Assembly (NCBI GenBank): GCA_041395565.1
Contig: JAWLAI010000002.1
Coordinates: forward strand, 186,001 to 250,000
DNA from: Pseudomonadota bacterium
GTDB lineage: Bacteria; Pseudomonadota; Gammaproteobacteria; UBA9214
DNA: 64,000 nucleotides
Direction of reading: 5' to 3'
The notes under the pieces are model-generated. The model was given only the letters and a program-made list of their open reading frames with translations. It searched no databases and was not told the origin of the DNA. The position numbers and the translations under genes were made by a program. Shown here one piece after another: positions 33,997-45,143 of the stretch; position 1 is the stretch's first letter; the number at the start of each line of letters is the position of its first letter.

Positions 33997-35412
33997 GTGT
34001 CGCGCCGGCAGGACCTCGTGATCATCGGCGCCGGGCCGGCCGGACTGGTTGCGGCCAGCGTCGCCGGACAGCTCGGCCTGCGGGTCACGCTGGCGGAAAA
34101 ATCGGACCGGCTGGGCGGTGACTGCCTGCATACCGGTTGCGTACCCAGCAAGACCCTGCTGCACCTGGCGCAGACGGTCCACACCGCCCGATGTGGCGTT
34201 CGGGACGGCCTGTTCGCATCCATGCCGGACGTGGATTTCGGTGCCGCAGTCGACCGTGTCCGGGCCGTCATCGAACAGATCCAGCAGCACGACGATCCGG
34301 AGCGTTTCCGCGGCTACGGCTGCGACGTACGCTTCGGTCACGCGCGCTTCGTCGGACCGCACGCGCTCGCGATCGGGGACGAGGTCATACGGGCACGACG
34401 TTTTCTCATCGCCACCGGTTCCAAGCCCGCGATTCCGCCGATCCCGGGGCTGGAGGAGGCAGGCTTCGATACCAGCGACACGATCTTCAGCCGGCGCGAG
34501 CTGCCACGGCGCCTGGCGGTCCTCGGCGGCGGCCCGATCGGGGTGGAACTGGGACAGGCCTTCGCGCGCCTCGGCGCCCGGGTCACGCTGGTCGAACAGG
34601 CCGCACGATTGCTGCCGGCGCATGATGCATCCAGCGCCGCCGTGCTGCAGGAGGTGCTGACGGGTGAGGGTGTCAGCGTGCATGCCGGTGCCGCGGTCCA
34701 CTCGGTGCGCAGCGACGGCGGCAGCCGGCAGCTGCTGCTTGCCGACGGCACCACGCTGGAATGCGACCGCATCCTGGTGGCGGCCGGTCGGCGCCCGGCA
34801 CTGGCCGCGCTCGGACTCGAGGCGGCCGGCGTGCAGCATGACGGCCGCGGCATCGGCGTCGATGCCAGGCAACGCACCTCGCGCCGTCACATCTACGCGG
34901 CGGGGGATGTCTGCGGCCCCTATCCGTTTACCCACATGGCCGAGTACCAGGCCGGGATCGCGCTGGCGAACATGGTATTCCGGTTTCCGCGGCGGGCGGA
35001 CTACCGGGTCGTGCCGCGGGTCGTCTACACCGATCCGGAAGTGGCCAGCGTCGGCCTCGATCCGCGGGAGGCGCAGGCGCGGGGCATCCGCTATGATACG
35101 GCGGAATTTCCGCTGCGTGAGCTCGACCGTGCCATTACCGCCGGTACGGCTGCCGGCTTCTGCCGGCTGCTGATCCGCAAAGGCCGCCTCCTCGGCGCGA
35201 GCATCGTCGCGCCGCAGGCGGGTGAACTGATCCACGAACTTGCGCTGGCCATGCGCGTCAATGCCAGGATACGAGACATCAGCGAGCTCATTCATGCCTA
35301 CCCGACCTATGCCCAGATCCACCGGCGCACCGTCAATGCGCACTATGCGTACCTGCTGCGCTCGCGCCGCTTGCGCTGGCTCGCCTGGGGCCTGAACCGG
35401 CTGCTGCCCTGA
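33997..35412 (+). CDS. FAD-dependent pyridine nucleotide-disulfide reductase
   Basis: Flavoprotein of 471 residues related to mercuric reductase and dihydrolipoamide dehydrogenase. It has the FAD site VIIGAGPAGLVAA, the redox-active pair in GGDCLHTGCVPSKTLL, the NAD(P) site VLGGGPIGVELGQAFARLG, the second FAD motif IYAAGDVCG and a dimerisation domain. No N-terminal metal-binding (MerA NmerA) domain is present and no C-terminal Cys pair, so mercury is unlikely. The start is a GTG at 33997. It is linked to the arsenic-type genes downstream; electron acceptor unknown. Confidence 0.87.
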   Translation: MSRRQDLVIIGAGPAGLVAASVAGQLGLRVTLAEKSDRLGGDCLHTGCVPSKTLLHLAQTVHTARCGVRDGLFASMPDVDFGAAVDRVRAVIEQIQQHDDPERFRGYGCDVRFGHARFVGPHALAIGDEVIRARRFLIATGSKPAIPPIPGLEEAGFDTSDTIFSRRELPRRLAVLGGGPIGVELGQAFARLGARVTLVEQAARLLPAHDASSAAVLQEVLTGEGVSVHAGAAVHSVRSDGGSRQLLLADGTTLECDRILVAAGRRPALAALGLEAAGVQHDGRGIGVDARQRTSRRHIYAAGDVCGPYPFTHMAEYQAGIALANMVFRFPRRADYRVVPRVVYTDPEVASVGLDPREAQARGIRYDTAEFPLRELDRAITAGTAAGFCRLLIRKGRLLGASIVAPQAGELIHELALAMRVNARIRDISELIHAYPTYAQIHRRTVNAHYAYLLRSRRLRWLAWGLNRLLP

Positions 35413-35433
35413 GCCAGGACGAGCACGAAGACC

Positions 35434-36399
35434 ATGCACGCAACCCTGCCTCTGCTCGTCGCTACCGACTTCCCGCCGCTCGCGCGCGCGCGCCTGCAGA
35501 CACTGCAGGTCAATCTCGGTTACCGCTGCAACCAGAGCTGCCTGCATTGCCATGTCAATGCCGGACCCGGGCGCAGCGAGATGATGGACGCGGCTACGGC
35601 AGCGGTGGTCTGCGACTTTCTCGACACGCCCGGGCTGACCACGCTCGACCTGACCGGCGGCGCACCGGAACTGAATCCGAATTTCCGCACCCTGGTGCGG
35701 CAGGCGCGCGCACGCGGGCTCGGCGTCATCGATCGCTGTAACCTGACGGTGCTGTTCGAACCCGGGCAGCAGGATACGGCGCGTTTCCTTGCGGCTCACG
35801 GCGTCAGGGTGGTGGCCTCGATGCCGTGTTACCTGGAAGAGAACGTCGATGCCCAGCGCGGTGACGGCGTGTTCGCGCAGAGTATCGCCGCGCTGGAACT
35901 GCTCAATGACCTGGGATACGGCCAGCCGGGCTCCGGTCTGCAACTCGACCTGGTCTACAACCCGCGGGGCGCCACGCTGCCACCCCCGCAGCAGGCGCTC
36001 GAGGCCGACTACCGGCGGCATCTGGCCGACACCTACGGCGTCGGCTTCAATCACCTGCTCACCATCGCGAACATGCCGATCAAGCGCTTCGGCAGCACGC
36101 TGGTCAGTCGCGGCGAACTCGACGGTTACCTGCGTCTGCTGCGCGATGCGCACCGCGCGGAAAATCTCCCCGGCGTGATGTGCCGTGCACTGATCAGTGT
36201 CGACTGGCAGGGTTATGTCTACGACTGCGATTTCAACCAGATGCTCGATCTGCCCCTGCGACTCGATGCGCGGCCGCGACTGCACCTGCGCGACCTGCAG
36301 GGCAGGGCGCTGGCGGGTGCCCCGATCCGGGTCGCCCAACACTGCTATGCCTGCACCGCCGGCCAGGGTTCGAGCTGCGGCGGGGCACTGGAACCGTAA
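35434..36399 (+). CDS. arsS: Arsenosugar-biosynthesis radical SAM protein ArsS
   Basis: Radical SAM enzyme of 321 residues. The cluster Cys triad is in RCNQSCLHCHVNAGP, and LTGGAPELNPNFR is the family GGE-like motif. The C-terminal domain ends HCYACTAGQGSSCGGA, a Cys form of the motif that contains selenocysteine in some relatives. Proteins of this family attach a 5'-deoxyadenosyl group to methylated arsenic on the way to arsenosugars. It lies 21 bp before an ArsM-like methyltransferase, which supports the assignment. Confidence 0.88.
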   Translation: MHATLPLLVATDFPPLARARLQTLQVNLGYRCNQSCLHCHVNAGPGRSEMMDAATAAVVCDFLDTPGLTTLDLTGGAPELNPNFRTLVRQARARGLGVIDRCNLTVLFEPGQQDTARFLAAHGVRVVASMPCYLEENVDAQRGDGVFAQSIAALELLNDLGYGQPGSGLQLDLVYNPRGATLPPPQQALEADYRRHLADTYGVGFNHLLTIANMPIKRFGSTLVSRGELDGYLRLLRDAHRAENLPGVMCRALISVDWQGYVYDCDFNQMLDLPLRLDARPRLHLRDLQGRALAGAPIRVAQHCYACTAGQGSSCGGALEP

Positions 36400-36420
36400 A
36401 CCGGAATGACGGAGGGGCAC

Positions 36421-37515
36421 ATGACCATGAATGTCGAAGACAGCGTACAGGAACGCTATTCACAGGGCGCGCACGCGCGCCAGGCGGCGCTGTGCTGCCC
36501 GGTCGACTACGACAGCAATCTCCTCGACCTGCTGCCGGCGGAGATCATCGAGCGCGATTACGGCTGCGGTGACCCGTCGCGCTATGTGCGGGCGGGAGAC
36601 ACGGTGCTCGATCTGGGCTCCGGCGGAGGCAAGATCTGCTATATGGCCGCCCAGCTGGTCGGCCCGACCGGACGGGTGATCGGTGTCGACATGAACGATG
36701 ACATGCTGGCGCTGGCACGCCGGCATCAGGCAACGATGGCAACGCGGCTCGGCGGCGACCGGGTCAGTTTCCGCAAGGGGCGGATCCAGGACCTGGCGCT
36801 CGATATCGAGGCCCTGGCCGCGCGCCTGGCCGACCAGCCGGTCAATTGCCATGCCGCTTATGTCGCACTGCAGCAATGGGAGCGGATGGCGCGCCGCGAA
36901 CGGCCGCTGATCGCGAACGATTCCATCGACCTGGTGATCTCGAACTGCGTGCTGAACCTCGTGGACGACCACGACAAGCTGCAGCTGGTCAGCGAGATTC
37001 ACCGCGTGCTCAAGCCCGGCGGCCGCATCGCGATCGCGGACATCGTCAGCGACCGCCCCGTGCCCGCAGCGCTGAAGCAGGATGCCGAGCTCTGGAGCGG
37101 CTGCCTCTCCGGCGCCTTCCAGGAGAAGGAAATGCTGGCGGCGTTCGCCGCTGCCGGTTTCGCTGCGGTGTGTTACGACAAGTGGGACACCCACCCCTGG
37201 CGCGTCGTCGCGGGCATCAATTTCCGCTCCGTGACACTGACGGCGGTCAAACCGCTGCCGCAGGAACACACGACACCAGGACGGCAGCTCATGTACCGCG
37301 GCCCGTTCGCCGCGGTCACCGATGACAGCGGAATGCAGTGGCGCCGCGGCGAACGGTACACAGTGGCAGCCGGCATGGCCCGGCAGCTGCTGCAACCGGC
37401 GTACGCCGGTGCGTTCATCGAAACCGACGCGACCGCATCCGGCTGCTGCCAACCGGACGGGTCCGCGGCCGCCGCCTGCTGCGCGCCGCCATCCACGCCC
37501 CGTGGCTGCTGCTGA
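36421..37515 (+). CDS. arsM: ArsM-like arsenite methyltransferase
   Basis: SAM-dependent methyltransferase of 364 residues. Motif I is VLDLGSGGGKICYMAA; Cys residues sit at the ArsM positions in ALCCPVDYD, ISNCVLNLV and WSGCLSGAF. The C-terminal 30 residues are unusually Cys-rich (GCCQP, AACCAPP, GCC), as in many ArsM proteins. It should methylate trivalent arsenic, feeding ArsS. The ATG at 36421 directly follows GGAGGGG; another ATG two codons on is possible. Its last 14 bases overlap the glycosyltransferase gene. Confidence 0.87.
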   Translation: MTMNVEDSVQERYSQGAHARQAALCCPVDYDSNLLDLLPAEIIERDYGCGDPSRYVRAGDTVLDLGSGGGKICYMAAQLVGPTGRVIGVDMNDDMLALARRHQATMATRLGGDRVSFRKGRIQDLALDIEALAARLADQPVNCHAAYVALQQWERMARRERPLIANDSIDLVISNCVLNLVDDHDKLQLVSEIHRVLKPGGRIAIADIVSDRPVPAALKQDAELWSGCLSGAFQEKEMLAAFAAAGFAAVCYDKWDTHPWRVVAGINFRSVTLTAVKPLPQEHTTPGRQLMYRGPFAAVTDDSGMQWRRGERYTVAAGMARQLLQPAYAGAFIETDATASGCCQPDGSAAAACCAPPSTPRGCC

Positions 37516-38206
37516 GCAAGCGCGTATCTCGGTCGTCGTCCCGGCGCTGAACGAGGCGGGCGTGCTGGTGCGCACACTGCAATCCCTGCAGCCGCTGCGC
37601 CGGCGCGGACACGAGATCATCGTGGTCGACGGCGGCAGCTCGGATGGCACCGCATGCGAGGCCGCGACGCTGGCGGACCGGGTGCTGCACGCGCAACGCG
37701 GTCGTGCGTGGCAGTTGCACACCGGGGCGTGCGCGGCGCGTGGCGCGATTCTCTGGTTCCTGCATGCCGATACGGAACCGCCCCCCGGGGCCGACCGCCT
37801 GATCCAGGCCAGACTCGCGACCGGGCAGGGTGACTGGGGCTGGTTCGACGTGCGCCTGACGGGATCGCGATGGCTGCTGCGCTGCGTCGCCTGGCTGATG
37901 AACCGGCGTGCCCGTCTCAGCGGGATCGCCACCGGCGACCAGGGCATGTTCGTGCGCCGCGCAGCCTATGACCGCGCCGGCGGATTCCCGCCGATTCCGC
38001 TGATGGAGGACATCGCCCTGAGCCGCCGGCTCAGGCGCCTGGGCCGGCCGCTGCCGATCGCGGTCCGACTGACCAGTTCGTCGCGCCGCTGGGAAAAACA
38101 CGGGATCGTACGCACCATCCTGACCATGTGGGGGCTGCGCCTGGCCTATTTTCTGGGCGTCAAGCCCCAGGTCCTGGCGCGTTACTACGTCGTGCACCGG
38201 CCATGA
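37502..38206 (+). CDS. Family 2 glycosyltransferase, TIGR04283 type
   Basis: A GT-A fold glycosyltransferase of 234 residues. It opens ISVVVPALNEAGVLVRTL, has the DGGSSDGT nucleotide-sugar loop, LHADTEPPPG with the metal-binding D-x-D-like motif, and ATGDQGMFVRR and PLMEDIALSRRLRRLGR in the acceptor domain. It matches the rSAM/selenodomain-associated transferase 2 type that accompanies ArsS genes. A GTG at 37502 is the only sensible start, overlapping arsM. It probably acts on the sugar part of an arsenosugar; donor unknown. Confidence 0.85.
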   Translation: MAAAEQARISVVVPALNEAGVLVRTLQSLQPLRRRGHEIIVVDGGSSDGTACEAATLADRVLHAQRGRAWQLHTGACAARGAILWFLHADTEPPPGADRLIQARLATGQGDWGWFDVRLTGSRWLLRCVAWLMNRRARLSGIATGDQGMFVRRAAYDRAGGFPPIPLMEDIALSRRLRRLGRPLPIAVRLTSSSRRWEKHGIVRTILTMWGLRLAYFLGVKPQVLARYYVVHRP

Positions 38207-38853
38207 AGTATCCGCAGGCCCGGTTGCTGGTATTCAGCAAGGCGCCCGAGCCGGGGGCAGCGAAGACCCGGCTGATCCCGTTGCTGGGTGCCGAGGGCGC
38301 TGCCCGGTACTACGCCGGGATGCTCGATAACACCCTGGACAAGGCGCTGGCCGCAGACCTGTGCCCGGTGGAACTGTGGTGCACGCCCGATACCGGGCAC
38401 GCGCACTTCCAGGACTGTCGTGCGCGTCATCCGCTCACCCTGCATGCCCAGTGCGGCAGCGACCTGGGCACACGCATGGCCCAGGCCCTGGACAGCGTGC
38501 TGCAGCGGGCCCGGCATGCCCTGCTGATCGGTGCGGATTGTCCGGCACTTGCCGGGGCTGATCTCGCGGCGGCGCTGCAGGCGCTGACGGCGGGCACGGA
38601 CGTGGTGCTCGGACCGGCGCAGGATGGCGGTTATTACCTGATCGGGCTATCCAGGTGCCACCCCGGCCTGTTTGCGGACATACCCTGGGGGAGTGCGCGG
38701 GTACTCGAGCTGACCCTGCAACGCTGTCGCGGCCACGGACTCACCTGGCACTGTCTGCCCGAACATGCGGACCTGGACACGCCCGCAGACTATCTGCGCC
38801 ATCACGCCGGCGGCTTGGTGCCGGGCAACGCGGAAAATCACTGTGATTATTGA
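38203..38853 (+). CDS. DUF2064 nucleotidyltransferase-like protein (TIGR04282 type)
   Basis: A 216-residue GT-A/nucleotidyltransferase-like protein, the rSAM/selenodomain-associated transferase 1. Motifs are LLVFSKAPEPGAAKTRLIPL, LIGADCPAL with the D-x-P-type metal site, and VVLGPAQDGGYYLIGL. It starts with an ATGA overlap after the glycosyltransferase, closing the arsenosugar-type operon. By fold it may make or use a nucleotide sugar. The family is certain, the reaction not. Confidence 0.85.
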   Translation: MKYPQARLLVFSKAPEPGAAKTRLIPLLGAEGAARYYAGMLDNTLDKALAADLCPVELWCTPDTGHAHFQDCRARHPLTLHAQCGSDLGTRMAQALDSVLQRARHALLIGADCPALAGADLAAALQALTAGTDVVLGPAQDGGYYLIGLSRCHPGLFADIPWGSARVLELTLQRCRGHGLTWHCLPEHADLDTPADYLRHHAGGLVPGNAENHCDY

Positions 38854-38877
38854 CGTTTTTGCTGGCGCCGCGACAAT
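38850..38877 (+). promoter_or_regulatory. Candidate sigma-70 promoter
   Basis: TTGACG (38850-38855) and GACAAT (38872-38877) are separated by 16 bases at the very end of the DUF2064 gene. They would drive the gene at 38958 through an 80-base leader. Match to consensus is 5/6 and 4/6. Also in the leader is a TCTATATAGG stretch of unclear role. Confidence 0.35.
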
Positions 38878-38957
38878 CCCTGTTCTATATAGGTGGTAAT
38901 CATGATCATCACACCCAACGCGGTGCCTGCACCGCCGGACAGGCAAGGAGGAAGCCC

Positions 38958-39473
38958 ATGAGAAGGTTGTATTTTCTGTTACCCAACATCGACAGTGCCA
39001 AACAGATCGTCGACGAACTGCTGCTGGCGCGCGTCGAGGAACGCCATATACACATCGCCGCCGCCGATCATCACGCCCTGACCGCGGCGCATCTGCCGGA
39101 GGCGGGGCTGCTGCAGGAAAGTGATTTCATTCCGGCCGTGGAGCGCGGACTGGCGATCGGCGGGGCGACAGGTATCCTGGCCGGTATCGCGGCAGTCGCC
39201 ATTCCGGGGATCGGCCTGGCATTGGGCGGCGGCGCCATCCTCGGTATCGGTCTGGCTGGCGCCGGGGCGGGGGCCTGGGTCTCCAGCATGATCGGAATCT
39301 CTGCACCGAGTTCGCGTCTCAAGGAATTCGAGACGGCGATCAAGAACGGCGAGCTGCTCATGATGCTGGACGTGCCCAAGGCCAGGGTCGAGGAAATCAC
39401 CGACCTGGTCAGGAGCCATCACCCGGAGGCCCATATCGAGGGCACGGAGCCGGTGATACCGGCGTTCCCCTGA
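38958..39473 (+). CDS. DUF1269-like membrane protein
   Basis: A 171-residue protein with an N-terminal alpha/beta region (LYFLLPNIDSAKQIVDELL). A long Gly/Ala-rich hydrophobic stretch at about residues 64-117 contains glycine-zipper-like repeats (GLALGGGAILGIGLAGAGAGAW, partly shown by spacing of Gly). A C-terminal part follows with LLMMLDVPKARVEEITDLV. It resembles the DUF1269/general-stress membrane-associated family. AAGGAGG precedes the ATG at 38958. Possible own promoter at 38850. Role unknown. Confidence 0.75.
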   Translation: MRRLYFLLPNIDSAKQIVDELLLARVEERHIHIAAADHHALTAAHLPEAGLLQESDFIPAVERGLAIGGATGILAGIAAVAIPGIGLALGGGAILGIGLAGAGAGAWVSSMIGISAPSSRLKEFETAIKNGELLMMLDVPKARVEEITDLVRSHHPEAHIEGTEPVIPAFP

Positions 39474-39607
39474 AGTATCCCCCCGCGCATCCCGCCTGTC
39501 GCCGCCACGGTGCCGGCAGGCGGGATGCCACCTGCACCTCGGTACAATGGCGCCCGGCAGCGCTGGCTGCAATGATGGGCCAAGTCCTCAGAAGACAGGC
39601 CAAGAGC

Positions 39608-39787
39608 ATGAGCGAGCGCAGAACAAAACAGGAACGCCGGCGTTTGGAGGTCAACTTCGAGCGCTGTGGCAAACACAACCGCCGGGTCAGCCCGGACCGC
39701 AGGCTCAACAACATCGCCGCGGTCTGGATTCCGATCAGCCACATCTACCTGCATCCCCTGACCCGGGATGTCTTCGGCAAGCAGTGA
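39608..39787 (+). CDS. Small basic protein of unknown function
   Basis: A 59-residue, Arg-rich protein (ERRTKQERRRLEV, HNRRVSPDRRLNN) ending in a more neutral segment with IPISHIYLHPL. I do not recognise the family; a nucleic-acid-binding role is possible from the charge. The ATG at 39608 is chosen; an ATG at 39572 would add 12 residues, and neither has a good ribosome site. Its stop codon abuts the stop of the convergent GNAT gene without a spacer. Confidence 0.5.
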   Translation: MSERRTKQERRRLEVNFERCGKHNRRVSPDRRLNNIAAVWIPISHIYLHPLTRDVFGKQ

Positions 39788-40225
39788 TTAGCGGGCGGTG
39801 CGCCGTGACATGCGTACATGTTCGATCCCGGCGGCAACGAAGGGGACGCCGGTCTGCTGAAATCCTTGCCGCAGGTAGAACGCCACCGCAGCGCGCTGCG
39901 CGTGGAGATAGACATCTTGCAGGCCCAGCGCAGCGGCCTGCAGCAGCAGCTGTTCCAGCAGGGCCCGGCCCACGCCATGCCCGCGCCACGCCGGCAGTAC
40001 CGCCATCCGCCCGATCCGCCCTGCCAGGGTCAACCGCCCGGTAGCGACCGCCACGCCGGCCGCGGTGTGCGCAAGCACATGCCGGCAGTCACCATCCAGT
40101 CCGTCCCATTCCAGCGCCGCGGGAATCCCCTGCTCGGTGATGAAAACGGCATGCCGCACGGCACGGATGGCGGCCTGGTCCGTCCGCCAGTCGGCCGTGC
40201 GTACGCTGATCGCGGCATCCGGCAC
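39788..40225 (-). CDS. GNAT family N-acetyltransferase
   Basis: A 145-residue acetyltransferase similar to the ElaA/YjcF group. The acetyl-CoA loop is MAVLPAWRGHGVGRALL (the R/Q-x-x-G-x-G/A motif), preceded by RLTLAGRIGR and followed by the C-terminal core VAFYLRQGFQQTGVPF. The N-terminal IRAVRHAVFITEQGIP is the typical R-x-x-VF-V-x-E-Q opening. It begins seven bases after the purB stop and is probably co-transcribed with it. Substrate unknown. Confidence 0.85.
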   Translation of the reverse strand: MPDAAISVRTADWRTDQAAIRAVRHAVFITEQGIPAALEWDGLDGDCRHVLAHTAAGVAVATGRLTLAGRIGRMAVLPAWRGHGVGRALLEQLLLQAAALGLQDVYLHAQRAAVAFYLRQGFQQTGVPFVAAGIEHVRMSRRTAR

Positions 40226-40232
40226 CGCCGGC

Positions 40233-41600
40233 TCAGATCGATCTGGCCTGTGCCGCTGCGTTGCCGGTGTAAGCGGCGGGGGTGAGGGCGGCGAGCTCCG
40301 CCTTCACGGCCTCCGGCAGGTCGAGCGTGGCGATGAAGGCCTGCAGGGTGTCGCGTGTCACCGCGCGGTCGCGCGTCAGCTCCTTGAGCCTTTCATAGGG
40401 TTTCTCGATGCCGTAGCGCCGCATCACGGTCTGCAGCGCCTCGGCCAGCACCTCCCAGCTCTGTTCAAGATCCGCGAGCGTGCGCTGCTCGTTGAGCTGC
40501 AGCTTGCCGATGCCTTTGAGGCAGGACTCGAACGCGATTACGCAGTGCGCCACCGCCACGCCGATGTTGCGCAGCACGGTGGAATCGCTCAGGTCGCGCT
40601 GCCAGCGCGAAACCGGCAGCTTGGCCGCGAAGTGCCCGAACAGGGCGTTGGCGATACCGAGGTTGCCTTCGCAGTTCTCGAAGTCGATCGGGTTGACCTT
40701 GTGCGGCATGGTGGATGAGCCGACCTCGCCGGCCACCGTCTTCTGCCGGAAATAACCCAGCGAGATATAGCCCCAGACGTCGCGGCAGAAATCGATCAGG
40801 ATCGTGTTGTAGCGCGCCAGTGCATCGAACAGCTCGGCCATGTAGTCGTGCGGCTCGATCTGGGTCGTATAGGGATTCATCTCCAGGCCCAGGCCGGTGA
40901 TGAAATCCGCGGCGAAGGCGGGCCAGTCGAGCGCGGGGTAGGCCACCAGGTGGGCGTTGTAGTTGCCCACCGCGCCGTTCATCTTGCCCAGCATGGGGAT
41001 GGCCGCGACCTGTTCACGCTGGCGCTGCAGGCGCGCGCACACGTTGGCCATTTCCTTGCCGACCGTGGTCGGCGAGGCGGTCTGGCCGTGGGTGCGCGAC
41101 AGCATGGGATTGTCGGCCCAGGCATGCGCCAGCGCGGCTATGGCCTTGACGACATCGTCGAGCAACGGCAGCAGCGCCTGGCTGCGTGCCTCGCGCAGCA
41201 TCAGTGCATAGGCCAGGTTGTTGATGTCCTCGGAGGTGCAGGCGAAATGGAAAAATTCTCCGACCGCCTCCAGTTCGGCGTTGCCGGCAATCTTCTCCTT
41301 GAGGAAATACTCGACCGCCTTGACGTCATGGTTCGTGGTGCGCTCGATGTTCTTGACGCGCTGGGCGTCCTGCTCGCTGAAATTCGCAACGATGTCGTTG
41401 AGCACGCGCTCGGCGTGGCTGCTGAGAGCCGGCACCTCGGCGATGCCGGGATGGGCGGCGAGTGCCTGCAGCCAGCGCACCTCCACGATGACGCGGTGAC
41501 GGATGAGGCCGAACTCGCTGAAAATCGGTCGCAGGGCCGCCGTCCTGCCGCCATAGCGACCGTCGACCGGTGAAATGGCGTTGAGCTGTGACAGGTCCAT
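40233..41600 (-). CDS. purB: Adenylosuccinate lyase
   Basis: Purine synthesis enzyme that removes fumarate from SAICAR and adenylosuccinate, 455 residues, like E. coli PurB. It has the N-terminal LNAISPVDGRYGG and the family signature GSSTMPHKVNPIDFEN with the catalytic Ser loop. THGQTASPTTVGKE and CTSEDINNLAYA carry the catalytic His and substrate residues. The ATG at 41600 is 22 bp after the acnA stop. In E. coli purB follows hflD directly; here acnA is inserted between them. Confidence 0.96.
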   Translation of the reverse strand: MDLSQLNAISPVDGRYGGRTAALRPIFSEFGLIRHRVIVEVRWLQALAAHPGIAEVPALSSHAERVLNDIVANFSEQDAQRVKNIERTTNHDVKAVEYFLKEKIAGNAELEAVGEFFHFACTSEDINNLAYALMLREARSQALLPLLDDVVKAIAALAHAWADNPMLSRTHGQTASPTTVGKEMANVCARLQRQREQVAAIPMLGKMNGAVGNYNAHLVAYPALDWPAFAADFITGLGLEMNPYTTQIEPHDYMAELFDALARYNTILIDFCRDVWGYISLGYFRQKTVAGEVGSSTMPHKVNPIDFENCEGNLGIANALFGHFAAKLPVSRWQRDLSDSTVLRNIGVAVAHCVIAFESCLKGIGKLQLNEQRTLADLEQSWEVLAEALQTVMRRYGIEKPYERLKELTRDRAVTRDTLQAFIATLDLPEAVKAELAALTPAAYTGNAAAQARSI

Positions 41601-41622
41601 GATCGTGTCTCCCGCTGCCCGC

Positions 41623-44280
<2,658 letters not shown>

Positions 44281-44351
44281 GGAATCTCCTGCAAACGGAA
44301 CGCACCACCGGCAAACGGCGGCAATTATACACAGAATCCGCTGGCTGTCGG

Positions 44352-45005
44352 TTACAGCGCGCCGTGCAGGCGCGCCTCGCGCAACAGGGTGGCAGCGGCT
44401 TCACGCAAGTGGCGACGGCCGAACAGCAGGCGCAGGCGGCTGCCGCCGCACTGACGCCAGAGCACGGCGGCACGGATGCCCGCAAGCAGCAGCGCCCGGA
44501 TCATGTTGCGGGTGGACGTGCCCGACAGCACCCCGGGATCGCCATGCACCAAAATGCGCGGGGTCAGGGTGCTGATGGTCTGGGTATAGAGTTCGGCCAG
44601 CGCCCCGACCGTCTCCGGGTCAGGTGCCCCGGCCGCCGGCAGCTGTGCGGCAATCCGGCGTAAGCCGCTGCCGAGACGCGCCTGCAGGTCCGCGTTCCGC
44701 GTCAGCTTGCGCTCCAGGTGCAGCAGCGTGATGGCATAGCCGGTGAGTTCCATGTCGCGCAGCCGGCGCTCGTCACCCAGCTGGTCGGCCAGCGTTTCCA
44801 GTCCGACGCGCAGGGCGGGGATACCGCCGTAGACATCGCTTACGCTTGCGGCGTCGAGCTTCAGGATACTCGTCAGGCTGGCCTGCGTCGCGGCCGCGTC
44901 CCGCATCCGGCCCAGACCGGTCTGCCGCACCAGCGCGGCGACCTGAAACAGGCCGGCGAGTGCAATGGCGCGGTTGCGCGGTGTGCGGTTGTCGGGACTG
45001 GTCAT
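44352..45005 (-). CDS. hflD: HflD-like lysogenization/membrane-associated protein
   Basis: A 217-residue, mostly helical protein of the HflD family. Typical segments are IALAGLFQVAALVRQ near the N-terminus, YAITLLHLERKL in the middle and RALLLAGIRAAVLWRQCGG near the end. In E. coli HflD interferes with lambda CII, and its cellular role is unclear. It lies between mnmA and (via acnA) purB, the conserved position. The ATG at 45005 is chosen; a TTG four codons upstream is possible. Confidence 0.88.
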   Translation of the reverse strand: MTSPDNRTPRNRAIALAGLFQVAALVRQTGLGRMRDAAATQASLTSILKLDAASVSDVYGGIPALRVGLETLADQLGDERRLRDMELTGYAITLLHLERKLTRNADLQARLGSGLRRIAAQLPAAGAPDPETVGALAELYTQTISTLTPRILVHGDPGVLSGTSTRNMIRALLLAGIRAAVLWRQCGGSRLRLLFGRRHLREAAATLLREARLHGAL

Positions 45006-45143
45006 AACCTGTGTCAAGAATCCCCGCGGCGGCGGCCGGCGCGAACCGGCCAGGTCACCCGGGCCGGCGCTCGGCAGCGACCGTCCGGGATGCGCGTGGC
45101 GGTGCTGCGCGGCGCCACCAACACAGTGCCTGCCGGAGCGGGA

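Noticed and set aside
33997..35412. Mercuric reductase
   Set aside because: No N-terminal heavy-metal domain, no C-terminal vicinal Cys pair and no mer genes nearby.
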